36,812 nt of DNA from Cryomorphaceae bacterium ASP10-05a (GTDB lineage Bacteria; Bacteroidota; Bacteroidia; Flavobacteriales_D; Sanyastnellaceae): the NCBI GenBank assembly GCA_000981645.1, contig LAQC01000018.1:21367-58178 (forward strand), written 5' to 3'. This document shows, piece after piece, positions 7,556 through 16,030 of this stretch (its first letter is position 1; every line of letters begins with the position of its first letter). Under the pieces are notes generated by a model, which did not search any database, had not been told where the DNA came from, and worked only from the letters and a program-made list of their open reading frames with translations. The position numbers were made by a program, and so were the translations under genes.

Positions 7556-8353
7556 TTGAAAAAAGTTCTACTTACAGGAGGTTCTTCAGGAATAGGATTA
7601 GCTATATGTAAACTGCTAACTCAAAAAGGGTATGATGTAATAGGCACTGCTCGAAATCCAGAGAGACACTCAGAACTGAGTTTTCCGTTAATCAAACTAG
7701 ACGTGACTTCTGAGGATTCCATTCAGGAAGCTGTTCAGCTTATAAGTGAAAGATGGGGTGGTTTAGATATTCTTATAAATAATGCCGGAATTGGTTTCAT
7801 GGGCCCTGTAGCTTATTCAAAATCAGAACACATAAAAAAAGCATGGGAAACGAATGTTTTCGGCCTGATGCAAGTTACTCAAGAGTTTCTTCCACTATTA
7901 CAGAAGAGTGATAGCGGAAAAATCATCAATATCGGTTCTATAGGCGGGAAGATGGGACTGCCATACAGAGGATGGTATAGCGCTGCTAAAGGTTCTTTGG
8001 AAATATTAGGGGAATCACTGGCTATGGAACTAAAGCCTTTTGGGATAGATGTGTGCACCTTACTTCCAGGAGACGTCAGAACCGAAATAGCAGCCTCTAG
8101 ACTAGAAACGAAACAAGAAGACCTTAAAGAATACGAAGCTTCCTACATGAGAATGAAGGAGGTCCTCCAAGATGAAATGGATCAAGCTATGCCTGCTGAG
8201 AAGGTAGCAGTTAAGTTAGAAAAATTGCTACGCAGAAAAAGATTACCCTTAAAATATTCTGTGGGGAGTTTTCTACATAAACTTACGCCAATTATTAAGA
8301 ACTTGACTCCGCAGAGATTCTTCCAATGGTTAATTTTACGGCACTATAAATAG
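7556..8353 (+). CDS. Short-chain dehydrogenase/reductase (SDR family)
   Basis: This 265-residue classical SDR has the NAD(P)-binding TGGSSGIG at 7-14, the structural NNAG at 75-78, and the catalytic Ser128 and Tyr141-x-x-x-Lys145 (YSAAK). Such enzymes oxidise or reduce an alcohol/carbonyl using NAD(P)(H); the basic residue after the first strand (TARN) suggests NADP. The substrate is unknown. The start is TTG at 7556, giving MKKVLLTGG directly before the first strand; no ATG is possible there. The biotin carboxylase gene begins 7 nt after its stop, so the two are probably one transcript, but this pairing does not by itself prove a joint pathway. Confidence 0.9.
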   Translation: MKKVLLTGGSSGIGLAICKLLTQKGYDVIGTARNPERHSELSFPLIKLDVTSEDSIQEAVQLISERWGGLDILINNAGIGFMGPVAYSKSEHIKKAWETNVFGLMQVTQEFLPLLQKSDSGKIINIGSIGGKMGLPYRGWYSAAKGSLEILGESLAMELKPFGIDVCTLLPGDVRTEIAASRLETKQEDLKEYEASYMRMKEVLQDEMDQAMPAEKVAVKLEKLLRRKRLPLKYSVGSFLHKLTPIIKNLTPQRFFQWLILRHYK

Positions 8354-8360
8354 ATTTAAA

Positions 8361-9857
8361 ATGAAGAAGATTTTAATAGCGAACAGAGGAGAAATCGCTC
8401 TGAGGATTATGAAAACTTGCAGAGAGATGGGAATAAGCACCGTGGCCGTTTATAGCGAGGCTGATAGGGATGCTCCGTTCGTGAAATATGCCGACCAAGC
8501 ATTTTTACTCGGCCCTCCACCCTCTTCTCAATCTTATTTATTAAAAGATAAAATTATTGATCTCTGCTTAAAACACCAAGTAGACGGAGTCCATCCTGGT
8601 TATGGATTTTTAAGTGAAAACGCAGAGTTCGCTGAGTTAGCAGAAAAACACAACATTACATTTATAGGGCCTAAAAGTCACGCTATGAATCTCATGGGGA
8701 GCAAACTAGCCGCTAAAGCTGCTGTGAAAAAGTTTGGCATCCCTATGGTCCCTGGTACAGATGAAGCTGTAGAAGATCCGGAAGAAGCATTAAGAATAGC
8801 AAAAGAAATAGGCTTTCCATTGCTTATAAAAGCAAGTGCAGGTGGTGGTGGAAAAGGAATGAGAGTAGTCAACGAAGCATCTGAACTTAAGGAACAGATG
8901 GAGCGAGCTATAAGTGAAGCCATTTCATCTTTCGGAGATGGTGCTGTTTTCATAGAAAAGTATGTTACTAGTCCTAGACACATAGAAATTCAAATATTAG
9001 CAGATACCCACGGAAATATCGTTCACTTGTTCGAAAGAGAATGTAGCATCCAGAGAAGACACCAAAAAGTGGTAGAAGAGGCTCCATCTGCTGTGCTTAC
9101 TCCAGAACTTAGACATGCGATGGGCGAGAGTGCTAAAGATGTAGCTAAATCATGTGATTATGTAGGAGCGGGAACTGTGGAGTTCTTGCTAGATGAAAAC
9201 CTGAATTATTATTTCTTAGAGATGAATACGCGTCTTCAAGTAGAGCATCCTGTTACAGAGATGATTACAGGAGTGGATTTAGTAAAGGAACAAATACTGG
9301 TCGCTCGGGGAGAAAAACTGAGCTTTACCCAGGAAGATCTTAAAATTAATGGACATGCTCTCGAAGTAAGGGTTTACGCAGAGGATCCTGAAAATGACTT
9401 CTTGCCAGACATAGGCACCTTAAAAAGATATGTGAGGCCTCAGGGAACTGGGATTCGAGTAGACGATGGATTCGAGGAAGGAATGGAGATTCCAATCTAT
9501 TACGATCCTATGATATCTAAGCTTATCACTCACGCTACAGATAGAAATAACTGCATCAGCAGAATGACTAGAGCCATAGATGAATATGAAATTAACGGTA
9601 TTAAAACTACTCTTCCTTTCTGCCGATACGCTATAAATCACGAAGCTTTTGTTTCAGGTAACTTTGATACACACTTCGTGAAGAATCATTTTTCACCAGA
9701 GGATTTAAAACCTAATTCTGATGAACTGAAAAGAAAGGCTGCTATTTTCATGACTTACCTCAGTAAGAATAGAAAAGCTGGAGGCTCTGAAAACAATGAC
9801 TCACCTTCGTCTGAGACACCTACTTCGAACTGGGCTAAGAATAGAAAGGATTATTGA
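8361..9857 (+). CDS. accC: Biotin carboxylase subunit of an acyl-CoA carboxylase
   Basis: This 498-residue ATP-grasp protein uses ATP and bicarbonate to carboxylate the biotin of a carrier protein. Visible are the N-terminal ILIANRGEIALRI and HPGYGFLSEN blocks, the glycine-rich ATP loop GGGGKGM (161-167), and the active-site block EMNTRLQVEHP (E287, N289, R291, one off the E. coli numbers E288/N290/R292). The family norm is about 450 residues. Here an extra C-terminal tail of about 45 residues, rich in Ser, Asn and Lys and ending NWAKNRKDY, is added. No carrier (BCCP) or carboxyltransferase gene lies nearby, so it could serve acetyl-CoA or propionyl-CoA carboxylase; the tail reminds me of the latter type in this phylum. 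Confidence 0.9.
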   Translation: MKKILIANRGEIALRIMKTCREMGISTVAVYSEADRDAPFVKYADQAFLLGPPPSSQSYLLKDKIIDLCLKHQVDGVHPGYGFLSENAEFAELAEKHNITFIGPKSHAMNLMGSKLAAKAAVKKFGIPMVPGTDEAVEDPEEALRIAKEIGFPLLIKASAGGGGKGMRVVNEASELKEQMERAISEAISSFGDGAVFIEKYVTSPRHIEIQILADTHGNIVHLFERECSIQRRHQKVVEEAPSAVLTPELRHAMGESAKDVAKSCDYVGAGTVEFLLDENLNYYFLEMNTRLQVEHPVTEMITGVDLVKEQILVARGEKLSFTQEDLKINGHALEVRVYAEDPENDFLPDIGTLKRYVRPQGTGIRVDDGFEEGMEIPIYYDPMISKLITHATDRNNCISRMTRAIDEYEINGIKTTLPFCRYAINHEAFVSGNFDTHFVKNHFSPEDLKPNSDELKRKAAIFMTYLSKNRKAGGSENNDSPSSETPTSNWAKNRKDY

Positions 9858-9951
9858 TTTTTCACAGATTAGTTTAATTCTGTGCCTTGCCGTACTTCTC
9901 ATTTAACATTAATTTAAATCTCAGATATACTGCGTGGCAATAAAATTGGTA

Positions 9952-9959
9952 TAAATTTG
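9952..9959 (+). promoter_or_regulatory. -7 promoter box for the DUF4294 gene
   Basis: TAAATTTG is a perfect match to TAnnTTTG. It ends 27 nt before the ATG at 9987, which argues against a start at 9957, because that codon would lie inside the box and upstream of the transcript start. Confidence 0.5.
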
Positions 9960-9986
9960 GTTAGAGTCAGAGTAGGACCAAACCTA

Positions 9987-10604
9987 ATGCAATCGTTTAA
10001 ATTCATATCGTTTATCTTCTTCATTCTTATCGGATATAATGGAATGACCCAAACAGACACTTCTGGTGTATGGGTAGGTTATCTCATAGAAAACGGGGAC
10101 ACCTTATTAGTTTCAGTAACTCCAGAGGCCAATGTCATCTCATACTCAGACTCTTATTACAGAGAATCCAGAAAATATAAAAAAGCACTTAGAAGAGTAA
10201 AAAAAGTATACCCCTATGCCATGCTCGCTTCTTCTATGTATGAAGATTACATGGTTAAAATCGATGAATTCGAAAAGAATAAGGAGAGAAGAAAGTACTT
10301 AAAAGAAGAAGAGAAAGCTTTAAAAGAAAAATTCGAAGGAAAGATTAGAGATATTTCAGTTCTGGAAGGAGTCATCCTAATAAAACTTATCGATAGACAA
10401 ACGAGTCACACAAGTTACGAGGTACTTAAAGAGATTAGAGGTGGCGGGAGCGCCCTTTTATGGCAAGGTGTAGCCAGAATATTCAACTCGAGTTTAAAGC
10501 ACCAATATGACCCTAATGGAGAGGACTGGATGATAGAAGAAATAGTACAGAGAATCAGAACAGGAGATGTAGACGTTTCTGAATTAAATATGTCAATGAA
10601 TTAA
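9987..10604 (+). CDS. DUF4294 domain-containing exported protein
   Basis: From the ATG at 9987 this is a 205-residue protein with a signal peptide (MQSFKFISFIFFILIGYNGMTQ). It contains the DUF4294 core: RRVKKVYPYAMLAS, a charged helix (KNKERRKYLKEEEKALKEKFEGKIRD), then GVILIKLIDRQTSHTSYEVLKEIRGG, the aromatic ALLWQGVARIF, and the closing YDPNGEDWMIEEIVQRI. The family is largely restricted to Bacteroidota and has no known function. A start further upstream at 9957 would add ten residues before the signal peptide and sit inside the -7 box, so I reject it. Its end is one base from the end of dacB, a tail-to-tail pair. Confidence 0.85.
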   Translation: MQSFKFISFIFFILIGYNGMTQTDTSGVWVGYLIENGDTLLVSVTPEANVISYSDSYYRESRKYKKALRRVKKVYPYAMLASSMYEDYMVKIDEFEKNKERRKYLKEEEKALKEKFEGKIRDISVLEGVILIKLIDRQTSHTSYEVLKEIRGGGSALLWQGVARIFNSSLKHQYDPNGEDWMIEEIVQRIRTGDVDVSELNMSMN

Positions 10605-10605
10605 T

Positions 10606-12015
10606 CTAAAGCTCGAGTCTCACTCCTCTTAACGCTGTTCCCATTAACGTTCTCATTCCAGAAGCGCTCCCCGAGAAATTATTTACAGTAAGGTAAAAAG
10701 GATGTTTTTCACCATCACTAATGATATAACCAGCGTATGCCATTACTCTTCCTATATATCCACTCTTAGCCTGAATCTGGCCTTTGAAAGCCTCGCCCCA
10801 CATGGACTTCACAGAAGAGGACAAAGAAGCTTCATTCATCATTTTATTTACTTGTTCATCCTCTATCTGACTCTGCAGCACTCCAGTCATAAATCTAGCC
10901 GTGATATTGTTTTTTCTAGAAAGACCGCTTCCGTCTTCTATATAAATTCCATTGGTATCTAACCCTTTCTCTTTCCAGTAAGCCTTCACTGCTTCTGCTC
11001 CACCCTCAAATGTAGCTGCCCTTCCACTGGCTTTTCCTATGTGTTTTAGCAGGACATCTGCATAGCTGTTTACACTTTTCTTATTGAGCACTTTAAGGAT
11101 CTCTATGAGCGCAGGAGATTTAGTTCGCACTAATTCTTTGGAATTCATATATAGCGGGCCATTTTTTTCTACTCCCGTGATAGATATTTCTTCATTTTCT
11201 ATTGCTTTCTGCAGATAAGCCTGAGCAAAACGTGTTACATCGGGAATAGCTCCTCTTACTTGAAAATCTATCTTATTGGCCGGCAGCTCCCCTTTTAGGA
11301 AAACTTGATTTCCTCCATCAAGTGAATAAACAATCACATTGTCTCCACTTTTATTCCCTGCTATCACCTCATTAACTAGCTCTATGGAATCGGGAAGTAC
11401 TGGCTCTGTCTTTACTACCATACTAGCGGTTCCAACTCCGCCAGTAGTAAAGAATACTGTAAATTCATTATCCATAAATGAAAACCCTGGAGCGCCCGCA
11501 CCATAATAATTTCCGACATCATTCAGTGCAGTAGACCCTGCATTTCTGTCTCCTTCTAAAGCGGTATCATCAATTAAAATTCTACCATCTATTTCTGTAA
11601 TGCCTTCCGCTTTTATAGCTTCTACCCATTCATTCACAAAGTCTCCATAATGATTTTGAAAATCAGAGGCTCCTAACGTAGGATCTCCTCCACTTTTCAA
11701 AATAACATTCCCTATTAGCTTTCCTTTAATAACCGTCCCTTGTATAGTTAACGTGGTTACGAACTTATGGTCATACCCCAAAACCTCTAAAGCTGTGATG
11801 CTCGTTAAAAGCTTTACTGTAGAAGCTGGAGCCAAACTTCTCTCAGACTCATAGGATTGGATTTCTTTTCCAGATGGATCTAGCAGAGAAAATCCTAAGC
11901 TGGCATTTTTTAATTCTTCATTATTCACAAAAGCACTTAAAGCATCTGCAGATTCTTGTGCTGAAAAGAAATTAGCCATTCCTAGAAACAGCACAAGTAG
12001 TAAAATTGACCTCAT
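10606..12015 (-). CDS. dacB: D-Ala-D-Ala carboxypeptidase/endopeptidase (PBP4, peptidase S13)
   Basis: This 469-residue exported protein has a signal peptide ending near FSA-QE and all three penicillin-binding motifs: SxxK as STVK (Ser65, Lys68), SxN as SVN (314-316), and KTG as KSG (417-419). The long insertion between the first two motifs, with its QNHYGDF and DDTALEGDRNAGS segments, is characteristic of the DacB/PBP4 S13 family. It trims pentapeptides and cleaves D,D-crosslinks of peptidoglycan in the periplasm. Thr to Ser in the third motif is common and should not harm catalysis. Its -7 box (TAACTTTT, 12027-12020) lies only 4 nt before the ATG and overlaps the promoter of the divergent gene. 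Confidence 0.93.
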   Translation of the reverse strand: MRSILLLVLFLGMANFFSAQESADALSAFVNNEELKNASLGFSLLDPSGKEIQSYESERSLAPASTVKLLTSITALEVLGYDHKFVTTLTIQGTVIKGKLIGNVILKSGGDPTLGASDFQNHYGDFVNEWVEAIKAEGITEIDGRILIDDTALEGDRNAGSTALNDVGNYYGAGAPGFSFMDNEFTVFFTTGGVGTASMVVKTEPVLPDSIELVNEVIAGNKSGDNVIVYSLDGGNQVFLKGELPANKIDFQVRGAIPDVTRFAQAYLQKAIENEEISITGVEKNGPLYMNSKELVRTKSPALIEILKVLNKKSVNSYADVLLKHIGKASGRAATFEGGAEAVKAYWKEKGLDTNGIYIEDGSGLSRKNNITARFMTGVLQSQIEDEQVNKMMNEASLSSSVKSMWGEAFKGQIQAKSGYIGRVMAYAGYIISDGEKHPFYLTVNNFSGSASGMRTLMGTALRGVRLEL

Positions 12016-12033
12016 AATTAAAAGTTATCTTTG
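12006..12033. promoter_or_regulatory. Overlapping divergent promoters of dacB and the 12043 gene
   Basis: On the plus strand, TTG (12006-12008) and a perfect -7 box TATCTTTG (12026-12033) are separated by 17 nt; the downstream ATG is at 12043. On the minus strand, TAACTTTT (12027-12020), a seven-of-eight match, lies 4 nt before the dacB ATG at 12015. The two -7 boxes share two base pairs, so simultaneous binding of RNA polymerase at both looks impossible. Confidence 0.5.
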
Positions 12034-12042
12034 TATTTAGAC

Positions 12043-12495
12043 ATGTTGAAAATCCAAGCCCTAATATTCGTTCTTTTTTTATCTCTAACCATGAGTAAAG
12101 AGATAAAATGTCAAAGTGCCGCTGATGAAAAGCTTTTAGTGAAAATGACAACTGAATTATCCTTGGACTCTGCTCAAATTTATAGTTTAAAAAAGGTTTT
12201 CTCCTCGTTCGATTTTCAGTTAGATTCTATAAATGCACTTATAAAAACAGTTCAAACTAGCGATCAACCAGAAGAAGATATCAGTAAAAAATCAAGCGTA
12301 CTTTTCCAAGAAAGGAAAGATTTAAGCAATTGGAAAGCTAATCAGATAGCTATTAATCTTACTGCGGTGCAAAAGAAAAAATATCACACCGAAATAGTGG
12401 CTAAAACCAGACCCATTCTTCATTTCGGACACGACAAAGCTGATTGTAAAGTTTGTTTGAAACCAGGTGACTCAGGATATGTTCCTAAACCTTAA
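12043..12495 (+). CDS. Small exported protein of unknown function
   Basis: Starting at the ATG 12043 this encodes 150 residues with a hydrophobic N-terminal signal (MLKIQALIFVLFLSLTM). The mature part is predicted helical (LTTELSLDSAQIYSLKKVFSSFDFQLDSI... and ...NLTAVQKKKYHTEIV). The repeated L-[ST]-x-x-Q-x-x-x-[LIY] spacing recalls Spy/CpxP-like LTxxQ periplasmic proteins, but the match is too weak to name the family. The C-terminus has a HFGHDKADCKVC segment, with one further Cys near the signal peptide. A TTG at 12031 is in frame but lies inside the -7 box, so it is unlikely to be used. It shares a divergent promoter region with dacB. Confidence 0.7.
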   Translation: MLKIQALIFVLFLSLTMSKEIKCQSAADEKLLVKMTTELSLDSAQIYSLKKVFSSFDFQLDSINALIKTVQTSDQPEEDISKKSSVLFQERKDLSNWKANQIAINLTAVQKKKYHTEIVAKTRPILHFGHDKADCKVCLKPGDSGYVPKP

Positions 12496-12496
12496 T

Positions 12497-12826
12497 TTAC
12501 TTTAAGACCTCCATCCATAGAGTCTCTTTCTTTTCTTCTACCACTACAGAAATTACCGGTTGATTTACTTTCCCCTCGTAAAAGTCATAGACCACTGCAT
12601 TTTTGTCTTTTAACCATTCTGCTGGTTCTATGCTCATATTCCAATCTCCCTTCGCTTTTCTATGTGCTCCGTTTACTGTCTTTTCGAAAAACTGAAAAAA
12701 CTTCTCTTTATTCTGACCACTTATTTCTACCGATTCTGAAAAAATAAGCGGCTTAATAGCCGTTAAGTCATTGGTCATGCAAGCCTGTATGACAGCAGAA
12801 ACAATAGTGGAAGTAGATACTGACAT
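12497..12826 (-). CDS. Small hypothetical protein
   Basis: This 109-residue protein has no signal peptide or membrane helix. The opening helix (IVSAVIQACMTNDLTAIKPL), the following EKFFQFFEKTVNGAH, and a C-terminal run of short beta strands (NAVVYDFYE, VISVVVEEKKETLWMEVL) are compatible with a small alpha+beta cone such as an NTF2-like fold, but I see no diagnostic motif. Its stop is one base from that of the convergent 12043 gene. The ATG at 12826 is the only start of the frame. It looks like a genuine protein because its composition and predicted secondary structure resemble its neighbours, but it remains unnamed. Confidence 0.6.
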   Translation of the reverse strand: MSVSTSTIVSAVIQACMTNDLTAIKPLIFSESVEISGQNKEKFFQFFEKTVNGAHRKAKGDWNMSIEPAEWLKDKNAVVYDFYEGKVNQPVISVVVEEKKETLWMEVLK

Positions 12827-12909
12827 TGGATTTCCTTTTGAGGTCCAAAACTAGGATTTAAAAATTATCCACAGCCGAACATCTCCCTATTTAAAATCAA
12901 TTTTCCTTT

Positions 12910-12917
12910 TACCTTTA
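12910..12917 (+). promoter_or_regulatory. Possible -7 box for the GH92 gene
   Basis: TACCTTTA matches TAnnTTTG at seven of eight positions and lies 25 nt before the ATG at 12943. No clear -33 element is seen. Confidence 0.3.
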
Positions 12918-12942
12918 CTCACTATAAATCATTACTCAGATC

Positions 12943-15900
12943 ATGAAATTTTTCACCTCACTTTCATCTCTAACTATACTAGTTATTGTAGCTCTGTCTT
13001 CGTGCAATTCTAATAAGAAAGCCACACCAGCAGCAGAATTTGTAGAAGAACCTACCGTGTGTGACTTCGTAAATCCATTCGTAGGAACTGGAGGTCATGG
13101 CCATACGTATCCTGGCGCGACTATGCCATTCGGGATGGTACAGTTAAGTCCAGACACGCGGCTTACAGGATGGGATGGCTGCGGAGGATACCATGATTCA
13201 GATTCTCTGATTTATGGGTTCAGTCACACACACCTCCAAGGAACTGGAATCTCTGATTATGGTGATATTCTTCTCTCTCCTACGAATAGCGCTGTGCATG
13301 AAGGAAAAAACTGGGGTGAGAGGTACAGAAGTGCATTCCGGAAAGAAACTGAAAAAGCCTCTCCTGGATACTATTCTGTTTTTCTAGACGACCAGAATAT
13401 AGAAGCCGAATTAACGACTACCACCAGAGTAGGAATCCACAAGTATCACTTGACCAACGAGGCCGATAGTTTCACTGTGTTTATGGATTTAGCGCACAGA
13501 GACCCGCTAATTGAATATCAATTTTACCCGTTGAATGATTCCACTGTAGCCGGAATGAGAGTTTCTAAAGAATGGGCAGAAGAGCAGCACGTATACTTCG
13601 TAGCAGAGTTTTCCAGGCCATTTATCTATACCGATCAGACCTTCGAAATCGTTTATGAGGAACTGGATAATGGAGAAACAGGAAATTACCAAGAGATGGT
13701 TCCTGTGTTTCCGCTGATCTTTAATGAAGGAGCCGATTTAATGGTAAAAGTGGCCCTTTCACCAGTAGATATTGAAGGCGCGTTGCAAAACTTAAAGACA
13801 GAAGCTCCGCATTGGGATTTTGCAAAATACAAAGCAGCGGCTAAAAAAGCGTGGTTGGAGGAATTGAGCAAAATAGATATTGCAACGCAGGACACTACCG
13901 TACTAGAGAATTTCTACACAGCACTTTATCACTCCTACACCGTACCGAATACGTTTACAGATGTAGATGGCAGATACAGAGGCGTGGATATGAAAATTCA
14001 TTCTGCTACTGATCATGAGCAGTACACGGTATTTTCTCTATGGGATACATTTAGGGCCTCTCACCCGCTCTACACCATTACGCAGAGAGATAGAACTGCC
14101 GATTTTATACACTCATTTCTGAAGATGTATGACCAAGGCGGAGACCTTCCAATGTGGGAGCTAGCAGGGAATTACACGCACTGTATGATAGGATATAATG
14201 CAGTGCCGGTAATAGTGGATGCCTACATGAAAGGCATTACTGATTTCGATACGCAGAAGGCGCTGGAAGCCATGGTGAAAACCTCAGAAGCCATAGAATT
14301 CGGAAAGGAGCATTTTAGAGAGAAAGGATATATCTCTATGGAAGATGAAGGGGAATCTGTCTCTAAGAACTTAGAATATGCTTATAACGACTGGTGCATA
14401 GCCATTTTTGCAGAAGCGTTAGGAAACACGGAAGTGGCAGAGACGTATTACAGAAGTGCACAGAATTATAGAAATACTATAGACGGAGAAATTGGTTATT
14501 GCAGAGCCAAGAGAAATGGAGATTGGATTTCACCGTTCGATCCTTCCGAGGTAAACTTCAATTTTACAGAAGCCAATTCTTACCAGTACAGCTTCTTCGT
14601 CCCTCAGGATGTGGACGGATTAATAACGCATGTAGGAGGCGAGAAAAGATTCAATGAACTACTGGACAAACTGTTTACAGCTCCTATGGATTTGGCAGGA
14701 AGACACCAGCCAGATATTACAGGTTTAATAGGCCAATACGCACATGGAAATGAGCCTAGCCACCACATGGCTTACTTATATAACTACTCAGGACAGCCTT
14801 GGAAAACGCAGTACAGAACCCAAGAGATTTTAAGAGATCTGTACTCTCCTACTCCTGATGGACTGAGCGGAAATGAAGACTGCGGACAAATGAGCAGTTG
14901 GTACGTACTTTCTGCCATGGGAATATACTCTGTGACTCCAGGCAGTAAGGAATATGCCCTGAGCGCGCCTATTATAGATAGCGCAGCCATTTATCTAGAA
15001 AATGGAAAGACGTTTTCTATCTCTACTTCTATGATGGAGATGGAACTAGAAAAAATAGACCCTAAAGAGCAAAGGAGATATATCTCGAGCGTTACTTATA
15101 ACGGAGCCGACTGGCCAAATTCATATATTACACATGATATGATTATGGAGGGCGGAAACTTGGTTTTCGTGCTCTCTCCTATTCCCAATTCTACTTGGGG
15201 ATCTGCTCAAGAGAACCGCCCTACTTCCAGAATAGATGGTTTTGATATCACCATGACTCCTACCATCACTGCCGAAAGAAGTTTCTTAGATGAAACTACT
15301 GCTACTATTTTCTCAGAAAAAGGAGCGCGTACAGAGTACAGAACTACTACCGTAAATGATACGACTGATTGGAGATTATACACTAAGCCGTTTACCATAA
15401 ATGAATCTATGACGATAAAAGCTAGAAGCCAAAAACAAGTGGCCTCTGCTAGTGGGATAGTAAAAGCTACAGTGGTAAAAAGAAAAGCAGACTGGTCTAT
15501 AGAGCTTTTCTCTGAGTATAATAATCAGTATACAGGAGGTGGAGACATGGCACTGATAGATGGAATTAGGTCTAGACCTGATTATAAAAGTGGAGACTTT
15601 CAAGGCTACTGGGGTAAAGACCTAAACGCCATAGTAGATTTAAGAAGTAAAACCGCTATTTCATCTATTCACCTCAGCTACTTAAAAGATACCAAGCCTT
15701 GGATTTTTCCACCAAGCGCAGTAGTGATAGAAACATCTGTAGACAAAGAAGTCTGGGAACCTTACCACAGTAATACGTTCTCTTTACAGCCATTAGAAGA
15801 AGATGTAGAACATGGCTTAGCAGGAGCAGAAACATTCACTTTAGCCCGTTATGTAAGAGTAAAAGCTACGAATTGGGGTCCAATGCCCGACTGGCATATA

Positions 15901-15951
15901 AGCTCAGGCGAAACTCCATGGATTTTTGTAGATGAGATTTTGATTGATTAG
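12943..15951 (+). CDS. GH92 family alpha-mannosidase lipoprotein
   Basis: This 1002-residue lipoprotein (lipobox LSSC, Cys21) starts its mature part with the GH92 opening VNPFVGTGGHGHTYPGATMPFGMVQLSPDTR and continues with SHTHLQGTGISDYGD. The (alpha/alpha)6 catalytic domain carries GNEPSHHMAYLYNY (Glu604, in the general-acid region of the family) and GNEDCGQMSSWYV (Glu645/Asp646, in the base region). GH92 enzymes are calcium-dependent inverting exo-alpha-mannosidases. A chitobiase-C-like strand domain (about 775-850) and a discoidin-like F5/8-type domain (about 855-1002) close the protein and may bind glycan. It sits alone, without SusC/SusD partners or other glycosidases. Two copies of the GCGTTGCAA word lie 92 nt apart inside it. 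Confidence 0.93.
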   Translation: MKFFTSLSSLTILVIVALSSCNSNKKATPAAEFVEEPTVCDFVNPFVGTGGHGHTYPGATMPFGMVQLSPDTRLTGWDGCGGYHDSDSLIYGFSHTHLQGTGISDYGDILLSPTNSAVHEGKNWGERYRSAFRKETEKASPGYYSVFLDDQNIEAELTTTTRVGIHKYHLTNEADSFTVFMDLAHRDPLIEYQFYPLNDSTVAGMRVSKEWAEEQHVYFVAEFSRPFIYTDQTFEIVYEELDNGETGNYQEMVPVFPLIFNEGADLMVKVALSPVDIEGALQNLKTEAPHWDFAKYKAAAKKAWLEELSKIDIATQDTTVLENFYTALYHSYTVPNTFTDVDGRYRGVDMKIHSATDHEQYTVFSLWDTFRASHPLYTITQRDRTADFIHSFLKMYDQGGDLPMWELAGNYTHCMIGYNAVPVIVDAYMKGITDFDTQKALEAMVKTSEAIEFGKEHFREKGYISMEDEGESVSKNLEYAYNDWCIAIFAEALGNTEVAETYYRSAQNYRNTIDGEIGYCRAKRNGDWISPFDPSEVNFNFTEANSYQYSFFVPQDVDGLITHVGGEKRFNELLDKLFTAPMDLAGRHQPDITGLIGQYAHGNEPSHHMAYLYNYSGQPWKTQYRTQEILRDLYSPTPDGLSGNEDCGQMSSWYVLSAMGIYSVTPGSKEYALSAPIIDSAAIYLENGKTFSISTSMMEMELEKIDPKEQRRYISSVTYNGADWPNSYITHDMIMEGGNLVFVLSPIPNSTWGSAQENRPTSRIDGFDITMTPTITAERSFLDETTATIFSEKGARTEYRTTTVNDTTDWRLYTKPFTINESMTIKARSQKQVASASGIVKATVVKRKADWSIELFSEYNNQYTGGGDMALIDGIRSRPDYKSGDFQGYWGKDLNAIVDLRSKTAISSIHLSYLKDTKPWIFPPSAVVIETSVDKEVWEPYHSNTFSLQPLEEDVEHGLAGAETFTLARYVRVKATNWGPMPDWHISSGETPWIFVDEILID

Positions 15952-16030
15952 GGTACAGTTGTTTAAATAAGTGGTGATCTCTTTTCTATTTAGAACCATC
16001 ATAATATAGAAAAATGAAGAGACATTTACT

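Noticed and set aside
9863-9884. CACAGA/TCTGTG hairpin after the biotin carboxylase gene as a terminator
   Set aside because: The stem is six pairs with a 10-nt loop and no T-run follows it.
13818-13829. Palindrome around TTGCAA inside the GH92 gene
   Set aside because: It is explained by the Asp-Phe-Ala-Lys codons and is not repeated elsewhere.
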